Shown: piece by piece, positions 53,871-63,600 of the stretch
How positions within the stretch are numbered: the first letter of the stretch is position 1
Layout: the number at the start of each line of letters is the position of its first letter
Source of the DNA: JBCCGG01 sp039029395
GTDB lineage: Bacteria; Pseudomonadota; Alphaproteobacteria; Kiloniellales; JAKSDN01
Direction of reading: 5' to 3'
DNA length: 64,000 nt
Assembly (NCBI GenBank): GCA_039029395.1
Contig: JBCCGG010000008.1
Coordinates: forward strand, 1 to 64,000
Made by a program: the position numbers and the translations under genes
The notes under the pieces: generated by a model
What the model saw: the letters and a program-made list of their open reading frames with translations, nothing else
What the model was told of the DNA's origin: nothing
Databases searched by the model: none

Positions 53871-55528
53871 TCTTCGACGACCTTCCGGTCGAAGCGGCAG
53901 CTGGCGCGATATTGGCCCACACCTGGCGCGGCGCCGGGCGGGTGCTCAAGAAAGGCCACCGCTTGGGCGCGGAAGATCTGGGTGTCTTGGCGGCGAGCGG
54001 CGTGACCGCGGTCGCGGCAGCGCGTCTAGAGCCGGGCGAGCTTCACGAGGATGCGGCCGCGGCCCAGATCGCCCGCGCCCTTTGCGGCGCCCACCTTCAG
54101 GTCACCGAAGCCTTCACTGGCCGCTGCAACCTGGCCGCCAAGCAGGCTGGCGTGCTGCTGCTGGAGGAAGCGGCGATCCGGCGGATCAATCAGATCGACG
54201 AGGCGATGACCGTGGCGACATTGCCGCCCTACGCAGTGGTTCGGCCCCGGCAGGTCGTGGCGACGGTCAAGATCATCCCCTTCGCCGTTGCCGAAAGCAG
54301 CGTGGGTGTGGCCGTGAAAGGCCTTCAAAGCATGGCGGCGCTGCGTGTCGCGCCATTCCGGCCCAAACGGGTTGCCGCGCTTTTCACCCATCTGCCGGGC
54401 TACAAGAAAAGCCTGCTGGAGAAGGCGGAACGCGTGCTCGCGGAGCGCCTGGACAATCTGGGCGCGGCGCTCGCGCACGTCGCACACGCGAGGCATGACA
54501 AGGCGTCGGTCGGTACGGCTCTCCGCGCCTTGGTCGATCAGGGCTGCGATATGGTGGTGATCGGCGGCGCGACGGCGATCATGGACCGGCGCGACGTGAT
54601 TCCTGCGGCCTTGACGCAGATCGGCGGTGAGATCGAGCGCTTCGGCATGCCGGTCGATCCGGGCAACCTGCTGCTGCTCGGCCGCCTCGGTGCTCTGCCG
54701 GTGGTCGCCATGCCCGGCTGCGCGCGATCGATCAAGGAGAACGGATTCGACTGGGTCTTGGCCCGTCTTTTGGCCGACCTTCCCGTGACCTCCTCGGACA
54801 TCGCCGAGATGGGCGTGGGCGGGCTACTCGAGGAGACCATGGCCCGAACCCTGCCGCGCGAGACGGCGGTCGAGCGCGCGGCGGTCGAGGACCGAACCGC
54901 GACCGGCAACCAGCGGCCGGTGGCCGCGGTCGTGCTGGCGGCCGGTCGGTCCAGCCGAATGGGCGAGCCGAACAAACTGCTCGCGCACTTCGAGGGCGAG
55001 CCGTTGGTGCGCCGGGCCGTGCGCACCGCCTTGGCGTCCCGGGCCGAGCAGGTGGTCGTGGTGAGCGGGCATCAAGCCGAGAAGGTCGAGATGGCGGTGG
55101 CGGACCTGGACGTCACGATTGTCCGCAACGAAAACCACGCCTCGGGCCTGAGCGCCTCGCTCCGCCAGGGCCTGGCCGCGGTCGTGCCCAAATGCGTGGG
55201 CGCCGTGATCTGCCTGGCCGACATGCCCTTGGTCCGTGCGGAGCATCTGGACCGGCTGATCGAGGCCTTCGAGCCAGAGGCCGAGCGCGCGATCTGCGTC
55301 GCTTGCCACAAGGGGCGGCGCGGCAATCCCGTGCTCTGGGCCCGCCCCTTTTTCGAAGAGCTGATGGCCCTGAGCGGGGACCGGGGCGGCCGCCGTCTGA
55401 TGGAGCGTCACGGCGACTGCATTCTGGAAGTCGAGATGGATGACGCAGCGGTACTACGGGACGTCGACCGGCCAGAAGATCTGCAGCAGATCACTGGGAT
55501 GTCGGCTGAACGCCTTCTGCGTGATTGA
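53867..55528 (+). CDS. MoeA-type/MobA-type fusion for molybdenum cofactor
   Basis: A 553-residue bifunctional protein. Residues about 1-340 form a molybdopterin-binding (MoeA/MogA-like) domain, with FDDLPVEAAAGAILAHT at the start and VVIGGATAIMDRRDV. Residues about 350-553 are a MobA-like nucleotidyltransferase (VVLAAGRSSRMGEPNKLLA, CLADMPLV, HKGRRGNPVLWA). CODH needs molybdopterin cytosine dinucleotide, so the second domain probably uses CTP (MocA-type). It overlaps the preceding gene by ATGA and the convergent flavoprotein by 38 bases. Confidence 0.85.
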   Translation: MIFDDLPVEAAAGAILAHTWRGAGRVLKKGHRLGAEDLGVLAASGVTAVAAARLEPGELHEDAAAAQIARALCGAHLQVTEAFTGRCNLAAKQAGVLLLEEAAIRRINQIDEAMTVATLPPYAVVRPRQVVATVKIIPFAVAESSVGVAVKGLQSMAALRVAPFRPKRVAALFTHLPGYKKSLLEKAERVLAERLDNLGAALAHVAHARHDKASVGTALRALVDQGCDMVVIGGATAIMDRRDVIPAALTQIGGEIERFGMPVDPGNLLLLGRLGALPVVAMPGCARSIKENGFDWVLARLLADLPVTSSDIAEMGVGGLLEETMARTLPRETAVERAAVEDRTATGNQRPVAAVVLAAGRSSRMGEPNKLLAHFEGEPLVRRAVRTALASRAEQVVVVSGHQAEKVEMAVADLDVTIVRNENHASGLSASLRQGLAAVVPKCVGAVICLADMPLVRAEHLDRLIEAFEPEAERAICVACHKGRRGNPVLWARPFFEELMALSGDRGGRRLMERHGDCILEVEMDDAAVLRDVDRPEDLQQITGMSAERLLRD

Positions 55529-56969
55529 AGAAGTTGTCCGGGTCGTACTTGTTCTTGATCTGGGCCAGGCGCTCCAGAGCGTCGCCCCAGAACCGCTGCG
55601 GCTCCCCGGGTTGGCTTGGGCTGGGATAGTTCTGATAGGCATGGCCGTTGCCGAACGGCGCGATAGATGCCATGAGATCCCGCATCCAGCTTTCGGCAAC
55701 AGGCTTGCCGCTGGCCTCCTTCCAAAAGACTTCGACGAAGAAGTTCATGTATACGTCGCGGTGAATGAAGGCATTGCCATCTGCCGGGAAGGCCTTGATC
55801 GCGCCGCCATAGGGCTCGATCCCGATGTTGACCCAAGGATTGGGCGGATTGGCGCCGAAGCGATCGATGAAGGCGCGCCAATCCTCGTGGCTGAGCTGTT
55901 TGACGATGTAGTCGCTGTGCTTGTCCTCGAGGACATCGTCGGGGACGTTGGGCAGGGGCGTGGGGTGATCCAAAAGCCACTCGTTGAGCTGCAGGTAGGT
56001 GCCCCGTTTCGACAAGACCAAGGGCTCCTTGCCGATCGCGGTGAGGGAGGCGATCGCCGACTCGCCCTCCTCGTCCTTGCCATGGTACATGCCGCGTACC
56101 ACGAAGCGCGGCTTGCCGTCGGCGATCACCAGACCGGCTTGATAGCCCAGCTTGGGAGAGGCGCCAGAGATCATGTAGTTCTGCTGCAGTTCGACCAGAG
56201 CGGCCGCGGCGGTATCCCGGTCGTCCCAGCGCAGGGCGAAGCCCCAGACCTCGTACAGGTCCTGCAGCTGGTAGGTGATCTCCAGCAGCACCCCGAAGGT
56301 GTTTCCGGTTCCGCCGCAGACCGCCCAGAGCAGATCGCTGTTCTGGGACTTGTCGGCGGTCACGGCGGTGCCGTCGGCCAGCATCACCTTGACCGAAAGC
56401 ACGCCGTCGCAATTGATACCGAACTCCCGCGAGGTGAAGCCGTAGCCGCCGCCTTGCATGTAGCCGGCCAGGCAAACCCCGCCGCAGCCACCCGTCACGA
56501 TGTGGGTTTTGTAGTGATCGAGCACCTTGGTGAGCCGATCGAAGCTGATGCCGGCGCCGACAGTGAGCCTCTGGTTGGCGCAGTCGACCGAATAGTTGTC
56601 GAGCCCACTGGTATCGAGAATCATGGCGCCGTTGGCCGACCAGCCGGCCGAGCAGTGGCCGCCCGAGCGGCAAGTCACCCGCAGGGAAAATTCATGGGCA
56701 AAGGCCAGGGCGTGGTACACGTCGGCCTCGACCTCGCAGTAGACGACGATCTGCGGATCGGAGATGAACTGGGTGTGGTAGACGTGGCGCGCCTTGTTGT
56801 AGCCGGCATCGCTCGGCAGCACGAGATAGCCGACCAATGCACGCTCCAGAGCATCGACGGCGCCCAGCCCAAAGTGCGCTCCGGGGATCTTTCCGTCCGG
56901 GTGCTGGTCCCACCAGCGATCTATTCGCGCCGTCTTGTCTCTGGCCTGAGGGCTGATTCTCCGATACAT
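55491..56969 (-). CDS. BBE-type FAD-linked oxidoreductase
   Basis: A 492-residue flavoprotein of the berberine-bridge family. The FAD_binding_4 domain has RVTCRSGGHCSAGWS and the GGCGGVCLAGYMQGGGYG segment. The histidine of SGGH and the cysteine of the second motif fit bicovalent FAD attachment. The BBE end (YQNYPSPSQPGEPQRFWGD, NKYDPDNFFNHAEG) is present. No signal peptide is visible. Such enzymes oxidise sugars, alcohols or natural products. It is divergent from the YcaO gene, but no functional link is proven. Confidence 0.88.
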   Translation of the reverse strand: MYRRISPQARDKTARIDRWWDQHPDGKIPGAHFGLGAVDALERALVGYLVLPSDAGYNKARHVYHTQFISDPQIVVYCEVEADVYHALAFAHEFSLRVTCRSGGHCSAGWSANGAMILDTSGLDNYSVDCANQRLTVGAGISFDRLTKVLDHYKTHIVTGGCGGVCLAGYMQGGGYGFTSREFGINCDGVLSVKVMLADGTAVTADKSQNSDLLWAVCGGTGNTFGVLLEITYQLQDLYEVWGFALRWDDRDTAAAALVELQQNYMISGASPKLGYQAGLVIADGKPRFVVRGMYHGKDEEGESAIASLTAIGKEPLVLSKRGTYLQLNEWLLDHPTPLPNVPDDVLEDKHSDYIVKQLSHEDWRAFIDRFGANPPNPWVNIGIEPYGGAIKAFPADGNAFIHRDVYMNFFVEVFWKEASGKPVAESWMRDLMASIAPFGNGHAYQNYPSPSQPGEPQRFWGDALERLAQIKNKYDPDNFFNHAEGVQPTSQ

Positions 56970-57099
56970 TCTTAACTCCTGCTACCGTCCAAGTGGCAAT
57001 GGGCTCATTTCGACCGGGTACGCTTTTCCCGGCCGCCGGGAGCGATCGGACCGAAGACGCCATGCTTTTGAATGATTTCCCCCGCGGTCATGGTAGCCA

Positions 57100-58392
57100 A
57101 TGACCCTCCGCCTGTCCAAGAGCTTCACTGAGGGCACCCACCGCAGCGTTCCGCCAGAGGCGACCTACCGGCGCATCGCGCCGCTGTTCGAAAAAGTCGG
57201 TATCACGCGCCTGGCCGATATCACGGGGCTGGACAAGATCGGCGTGCCGGTGTTCAACGCGATTCGGCCCGATTCACGTTCTCTCTCGGTTTCCCAAGGC
57301 AAAGGCATCGCCCGGCCCCAAGCCCGCGTCTCGGCGGCCATGGAATCGATCGAGCTCTATCACGCCGAAACAATCGAGGCCGAGATCCGCAGGACGAGCT
57401 ATCGTGAGCTGCTAGAGGCTGGCGAGCCGGCGGTGGATCCTATCGAGCTTCATCTCTTGGCCTCCGAAAGCGACGGGGCCTGCCGGGAGATAGCCTGGAT
57501 CGAGGGCTATGATCTGATCCAGGAGCGCGCGACGTGGGTGCCGTTCCACGTGGTCTGCTGCGATCTGGTGCCGGAAACCTTGCAGGACTCGCTGTTCATG
57601 GTCAGCTCGAACGGGCTGGCCTCGGGCAATCACCGACTGGAAGCCATAAGCCATGCGATCTGCGAGGTCATCGAACGCGACGCGACCGCCCTACACGACG
57701 GCGAAGTCGATCGCCTTGGCCAGGAACCGAACCTGGTGGACCTGCAGACGATCGCCTGCCCCCACTGCCGGGAGCTGCTGTCGCGGCTCGAGGCCGCCGG
57801 GCTGAAAACCTATCTGTGGGACCAGACGGTCGACGTGGCGGTGCCTTCGTTCGGCTGCGCGATCAGCGAAGCCTCGGATCAGCCGCTCTGGGCTGATCTG
57901 GGCACTTTTCACGGATTTGGTTGCCATGTCAGCAAGGACATCGCGGTCTCGCGCGCCTTGACCGAGGCGATCCAATCCCGCCTGACCTACATATCGGGTG
58001 CGCGCGACGATCTGTTCCGGGAAGACTTTGCGCTCATGCAGTCGGACCGACACAACGCCCGTTGGACGGCCGTTCTGGGCGACGCCGAGGCACATATCGA
58101 CTACCGTGGTCTGCCGTCCTTCAAGAGCGCAAGCTTGGAAGACGACATCGCGGTTCAGCTGAATGCGCTGTCCAAGGCCGGCTTCGGCCAGGTGGTGATA
58201 ACCGATCTGACAAAGCCTTCGCTTGGGATTCCGGTGGTGCGGGCGACCATTCCCGGAATGATCGAATCCCTCGACAGCAGCGTACCGAACATCGCCGAGC
58301 GCGTCAGGAGTTTTCGACTTCGCGCTCAGATGGTCTCGGCATTGTTGAGCGGTGACCTGCCCCCAGCCTCGGCGCCGAGCGGACGGCGATAG
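57100..58392 (+). CDS. ycaO: YcaO-domain protein (TfuA-associated)
   Basis: A 430-residue YcaO enzyme. The three ATP-binding blocks are visible: SVSQGKGIARPQARVSAAME (63-82), LEAISHAICEVIERDA (180-195) and ALTEAIQSRLTYISGARDD (286-304). A CPHC pair lies at 220-223. The C-terminus lacks the PxPxP tail of azoline-forming YcaOs. The gene is followed 15 bases later by a TfuA-like gene, the pairing associated with thioamide formation in peptides and in methanogens. No ocin-ThiF or dehydrogenase partner is nearby. It acts on a peptide or protein; the substrate is unknown. Confidence 0.92.
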   Translation: MTLRLSKSFTEGTHRSVPPEATYRRIAPLFEKVGITRLADITGLDKIGVPVFNAIRPDSRSLSVSQGKGIARPQARVSAAMESIELYHAETIEAEIRRTSYRELLEAGEPAVDPIELHLLASESDGACREIAWIEGYDLIQERATWVPFHVVCCDLVPETLQDSLFMVSSNGLASGNHRLEAISHAICEVIERDATALHDGEVDRLGQEPNLVDLQTIACPHCRELLSRLEAAGLKTYLWDQTVDVAVPSFGCAISEASDQPLWADLGTFHGFGCHVSKDIAVSRALTEAIQSRLTYISGARDDLFREDFALMQSDRHNARWTAVLGDAEAHIDYRGLPSFKSASLEDDIAVQLNALSKAGFGQVVITDLTKPSLGIPVVRATIPGMIESLDSSVPNIAERVRSFRLRAQMVSALLSGDLPPASAPSGRR

Positions 58393-58407
58393 TCGGGGGC
58401 AGGGACT

Positions 58408-59781
58408 TTGAGCAAGGCAATCGTCTTTCTCGGCCCGACACTGTCCCTCGACGAGGCGCGCGGTCTCGTCAAGGCCGAGTTCCTGCCGCCGGTCTCCCAG
58501 GGCGATATCGTCACCCTGCTCGAGGAGCCGCCGGAGGTGATCGGCATCATCGACGGCTATTTCGAAAGAATCCCCGCCGTTTGGCATAAGGAGATTCTGC
58601 TTGCGCTGTCCTTGGGCGTACGGGTCCTGGGCGCCTCCAGCATGGGGGCCCTGCGCGCTGCCGAGCTGCATCCCTTCGGCATGGTCGGGGTGGGCGAGAT
58701 CTTCGCGCGTTACCGGGACGGTCTGCTGGTCGATGACGATGCGGTGGCGATACAGCACGGGCCCGCCGAAGCCGGCTATCAGGCGCTGAGCGAAGCTCTG
58801 GTCAACCTGCAGGCCTCTCTGGAGAGCGCGCGAGAGACCGCGTTGCTGTCCAAGCGCGGCTATGAGGCCCTGGCGGCGGCCGCGAAGAAACGGCCCTACT
58901 GGGAAAGAAGCTATGAGACTCTGCTGGCCGATGGCCACGCGCTGGGCGTCCCGGCGGGGGAGCTCGACGCCTTCGCAGAGATGCCGAAGATCGACCAGAA
59001 GGCACTGGATGCCCGGGCCATGCTTCGGCGCATGAAGGAGCCACCGGGCGAAGCCCCGAAGATAACCCCGCACCGGACAATGAAATTGGAGAGTCTGATC
59101 GACCGCGACCGTTGCCTTTGGCGCGGCGAGGGCGTTCGGATCACCGTGGACACGCTGATCAACAGCCTGCGCTTGACTGGGCGCTCCTATCTGGAGCTGC
59201 GCAAACGCGCCCAAGCGATCCAGAAGCGGCTGGCGCGCCTTGACCGAGAGCCCGTGGCCGATCAGGCTGCAAGCCAAGCCTTTCGCGCGCACCTGGGCGT
59301 CATGTCGGGGGCCGAACTCGCCCGCTGGCGGACTGCGAACGGGTTGAGCGAAGCCGCCTACCGGGAGCACGTCGGCCTATGGCAGGCGCTGCGCGCCACG
59401 CCCCCGGTCGACCCGGCGCCAGACGACGAGGAAACTTTGGCGCTCTGCAACGACGACCTGATCCTGCAGCTGCGTTTGGAGAACAGCTACCAAGCCCATC
59501 TGGCGCGGGCCGTTGCGATCGAGCAGTGTTATGCCCAAGCCAAGCCCGGCGAGGCCCAGCGATTGGGCGACGAGGCGCTCTATCGCCTATACCGGGACGA
59601 CTTCGCGCTGGACCGGGAATTGAGTTTTTCCGCTTGCGGCAAGGCTTTGGGATTTTCCGACGCTCCCTCCTTTGCCTTCTGGCTGACCAAGTTTCATCTC
59701 TATTGCCTGACAAAGACCGATTCGGAGATCAAAGGCGTATCATCAAAGCTGCAATTGAGCGAGAACGATGCCCCAGTTTGA
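58408..59781 (+). CDS. tfuA: TfuA-like protein
   Basis: A 457-residue protein. The TfuA core is at the N-terminus: VFLGPTLSLDEARGL, PPEVIGIIDGYFE, HKEILLALSLGVRVLGASSM and GALRAAELHPFGMVGVG. The later 250 residues (about 200-457) are a helix-rich extension not seen in short TfuA proteins, with repeated Leu/Arg/Ala stretches. TfuA partners help YcaO deliver or activate sulfur for thioamidation. The ATG-like start at 58408 is TTG. It overlaps the methyltransferase gene by 14 bases. Confidence 0.88.
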   Translation: MSKAIVFLGPTLSLDEARGLVKAEFLPPVSQGDIVTLLEEPPEVIGIIDGYFERIPAVWHKEILLALSLGVRVLGASSMGALRAAELHPFGMVGVGEIFARYRDGLLVDDDAVAIQHGPAEAGYQALSEALVNLQASLESARETALLSKRGYEALAAAAKKRPYWERSYETLLADGHALGVPAGELDAFAEMPKIDQKALDARAMLRRMKEPPGEAPKITPHRTMKLESLIDRDRCLWRGEGVRITVDTLINSLRLTGRSYLELRKRAQAIQKRLARLDREPVADQAASQAFRAHLGVMSGAELARWRTANGLSEAAYREHVGLWQALRATPPVDPAPDDEETLALCNDDLILQLRLENSYQAHLARAVAIEQCYAQAKPGEAQRLGDEALYRLYRDDFALDRELSFSACGKALGFSDAPSFAFWLTKFHLYCLTKTDSEIKGVSSKLQLSENDAPV

Positions 59782-60628
59782 CGACGAGCCGCAGATGAAG
59801 AAAGCGGCGAAAGAATTTATGCTGAAGTTTCACGAAGGCAATCCGGGCGACTTTCCCGATACGGCGACCTCGCTCGGCCCTTCGAGCTATGGCCTCTTGG
59901 TCGCCGTTGCGGAACGCTTGGCCGATGCCGGCCGGCCAAGGGTGTTGGATCTGGGCTGCGGCAACGGCGCGCTCTGCGCCATGGTGTCCCAAGCGCTTGG
60001 TGGGCGCTGCCAGGTCACCGGCGTCGACATCAATCCGGTGCAGACCGAACGCGCCCAGCAGCTTAATGGAGCCGAGAACATTTCGTTCCGCTGTGCCCCC
60101 GGTGATCGCTTGGGCCTGCCCGAAAACAGCGTGGACTTGGTCCTGAGCCATATGTCGTTTTGTTTCATGCCGCCGCTCGAAGCGGTGCTGCGCGAGATCG
60201 ACCGGGTCACCGCAGACGGTGGAGAATTCTCCTTCGTCGTGGGCGATGGCGAACGGGATATCGGCATCGAGCTCGAGTACCAGGAGATCGCTAACCGCGT
60301 GATGGAGGAGGAGGGCGTCACGGATCTGGGTCAAGCATTGGTCGATCCGCGTGTCTTCGATATCGAGGCCTTCAAGGACCTGGTCGCGGCGCACACGAGT
60401 TTTGCTGCGCCCCTCGAGCGGCAACGTTTCCAGCTCCCGCTGAAAATGACGGGTGCGGAGTATTTGACCTTCATTACCGGCGATTACGGCTGGTCTTTGC
60501 TGTCGGAGGCGGGGCGGGCGAGGATCACGCGCGAGGTTGCTCACTTGCTGCCCGATGATGGCGATGCGCCTGTTTCCGCCGCTATCGCCCTACAGCAGAT
60601 TACGCTGACGAAGCCAAAGCCCTCTTGA
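59768..60628 (+). CDS. SAM-dependent methyltransferase
   Basis: A 286-residue class I methyltransferase. Motif I is RVLDLGCGNGALCAMV, followed by an acidic VDINPVQTERA. ENSVDLVLSHMSFCFMPP fits motif IV. The N-terminal part, before about residue 35, is hydrophilic. It overlaps tfuA, so YcaO, TfuA and this enzyme are co-expressed and probably act on one product. Methylation of an amide N, carboxyl or sulfur is possible. Its end overlaps the convergent cyclase-like gene by 29 bases. Confidence 0.88.
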   Translation: MPQFDDEPQMKKAAKEFMLKFHEGNPGDFPDTATSLGPSSYGLLVAVAERLADAGRPRVLDLGCGNGALCAMVSQALGGRCQVTGVDINPVQTERAQQLNGAENISFRCAPGDRLGLPENSVDLVLSHMSFCFMPPLEAVLREIDRVTADGGEFSFVVGDGERDIGIELEYQEIANRVMEEEGVTDLGQALVDPRVFDIEAFKDLVAAHTSFAAPLERQRFQLPLKMTGAEYLTFITGDYGWSLLSEAGRARITREVAHLLPDDGDAPVSAAIALQQITLTKPKPS

Positions 60629-63600
60629 TGTCCCCGAGATTTGGCGCCGGCCCGCTGAAGGCGAGGTTGACCTCCAGTCGCTCGGCCAGGGACTCAATCG
60701 TTGCTTCCTCGCTCTTCATCGCTCTGTGCAGGGCGATGTCGCGGCCGACACGAAGATACGCGCGGCCCCGCTCTGGATCGGTGCCGTTGGTGATAAGGAA
60801 GCTGCCGTAGTAGCCCAAGGTGCGCACGAGCTCGATCAGCGCCAAGGTGTTGCCCTCAATCGCCTGCTGCAGGGCGAAGGAGAAGAAACGCTCCGGGTCC
60901 GGCGGAAAGCCTGTGCGCAGGCCGATTGTCCGGAGCGCGTCGTTGAGCGCCTTCAGCTCGTTTCTTTCCACTTGCTTGGAGCTGAGCATGTCTCGTTGTG
61001 CGATCAGCAAGCGGGCGACCATCAAATAGGCATAACCGTAGGACCGGTCGCCCTTCGCGCGCTCCGCGTCGTCCAGGTGATCAAGAATGTCTTGGGCCGA
61101 TTGACGGTAGTCGCCGAGCGCGAAATGGGCTTCGGCCAGGTAGGGCCTGGTGTGATAGGGGATTCCGTCGCTCGCGAACTCCGCTCGAATCCGAAGCGCT
61201 TGGGTGAAGTGATCGATCGCTCGTTCGTGTCTGCCCGCAGCGGATTCCACGCAGCCCATAAAGTGATAGCTAAGCCACAAGCTGACCCGCTCGCCGATTT
61301 CCTGGCAGAGCTTGGCGGAGCGCACAAAGAGATCCAGCGCTTCTTCGTGATCGCCCATGTAGTAGCACTCGAGCGACACGTTGACCAAGGGCAGGCTCAG
61401 CTCGCTCTTCAGACCTAGCTCATCGAGGAGTTCGATGGCCTTAAGGTCCAGGGCCTTGGCCTTGGCGAACTCTCCCAGAAGACCGTATGCCGACCCTTGA
61501 CCGGCCCAAGCGGTCGCCAAAATCGGACGGTCGGCGATCTCTTCTCCGATATCCGAGGACAACTCGTAGAGTTGCAAGGACTCCCGCAGCTCGCCGCCAT
61601 ACTTGTGACTGCCAGCCTTGATCAAATACGCCCGGGCCAGGAGCTCGCGGTCCCCAGAGTCTCGGCAGCCGGCGATCGCCTCGTCCAGGTAGCGGCGCGC
61701 CTCGTCGTGCAGGTTGCGGCAGCGGTAGGTGTCGCCCAGGTTGATCAACATTTGGGCACGCAGGCTCGAGAAGGTTTCGGGATCGAGCAGGGCCAATACC
61801 TCGCGGGTGATCTCGCCCGAGCGCTCCCATAGCCCGCTGATATTGAGGTGCCGGGCAAGCTTCGCCAGGGCCTCGATCCGTTTGGCCGGCGGTAGGGACT
61901 GGTTCAGCAGGCGCTCGAGGAACCCGATGACTGCCTGGACCTGATACTTCTGAGCGGCGTCTTCCGCCGCTTTCTCCAGATAATCGATGGCTTTGGCGCT
62001 ATTGCCGCTGCATTCGTGGTGATAGGCCAGAGTCGCGTAGTAGCCCGGTGTGTCGGGCGGGTAGAGGGATTCAACCGCCAAGGCCGCCAGGCGATGGAGC
62101 TTTATGCGCCTGGAATGGAGCTGCATAGCATAGGCGGAATCCCGCAGCAGGGCATGGCGGAATCGAAAACAATGGGTGGTTTCCTCAACCCAGATCTGCT
62201 GTGCCAAGGCATAGGCGGCATCTCGCTCGGCCCGCTGCTCGTTGCGGAGCATGCGCCCGAGCAGGCGCAGATAAACCTCCTGCCCGAGCACGGCACCCAT
62301 CTGCACCGTTTCCTTGACGGGCACGGGCAGGCGGTCGAGCCGTGAGATGACGATCAGGGCGATACCGGCGGGCACCTGGTCGCCAGCCGCGCCGGACAGC
62401 TCGAATCGCTCCAACGTGCCGTGGATGACCCGCTCGATCAACTCGCCTTCACGCAGGGCTAGAACCAGCTGCTCGAGGTAGAGCGGGTTGCCGTTGGACT
62501 TCTCCATCAGGAATTCGAGAAGGGATTCGGAAATCTCTCCGCCCAGCAAGCGTTGGGCCGACTCCCGGGCGCTGTCCTCAGAAAGGTAGCCCAGTTCGAT
62601 CCGATGAATGGGCACGCCCGGATCCAAGCCTAGGTCAATGGTGCGGCCCTGATCGTCGTAGCGGCAGGTCCCGACGAGGCAGAGCGGTACGCCCTCGCAT
62701 CCCCTGGTCAGGTGGGCGAGGAAATCCATCGATTCCCGGTCGAACCAGTGCAGGTCCTCCAACTCCAGCACCAGGGGCTGGTGCAGGCTCTCGGCCTGAA
62801 AGAAGCATTTCAGGGCGAGCAGCGTGTTCTCTTGGCGCAGGGCTTGGCCCACTTGCTCGTAAAGCGAGTTCGGGGTGAAGATCTCTAGGACCGCGGCCAG
62901 GAAAGATTCGGTCCGCATCAGCTCTTGTCGCAGATCGTCGTTGAGGATCTGCGACAGGAAAGAGGTGAATCCCCACTCGAAGCTGGCCCGGCGTTCGTCA
63001 CCCTTCGCACCGGGTGGTATCTCGAAATAGGCCTCCAGGCAGCGCCTGAAGGGCGCGAAGGGCTGTGCCCAGGTCTCGTCCGCCGAGCAGGTTAGCCAGT
63101 TCATCCGGTTCGCCGCGAGTGCCTCGGCCCAGGCTTCTCTGGCACCTTGCACGAGTGCGGTCTTGCCGATGCCAGGCTCGCCGTAGATCACCGTGGCACC
63201 CGCGAAGTCCCCTTCGGTGATTGGCTCGATCGCACGCCGCAGCTGATCGATCTCGTTTCCTCGGTCCAGCAAGCCAGGCAAATCTTGAGAGGCGGGCTCG
63301 CCCAACGCGCGCCCGGCCAGTTTGTTGACCGGCAGATGGTCGGCAAAGCCCTTAAACGGTTTCGTGCCGAGCGCCGTGAAGGCAAACTGCCGCTTTGCAC
63401 TCTCGCCAATCTGCTGATCGCACCAAACCTCGCCCCAAGGTGCGGCGGCCATCAAGCGGGCGGCAAGGTTCACCTTACTGCCGTGGCAGGAGTATTCCTG
63501 GCGCCAGGGCGCACCGATCAGTCCACTGTGTGCGGTGCCGTAGGTCACACCGGCCCTAACGCCGTCGCCCTCCTGCTCCAGGACGTCGTTGACGAAGGCG

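Noticed and set aside
56999..57103. 34-codon open frame before ycaO as a certain RiPP precursor
   Set aside because: It overlaps ycaO by ATGA but has a weak ribosome site, starts only 30 bases from a divergent gene and has no recognisable leader or Cys-rich core. Kept only as a possibility in the findings.
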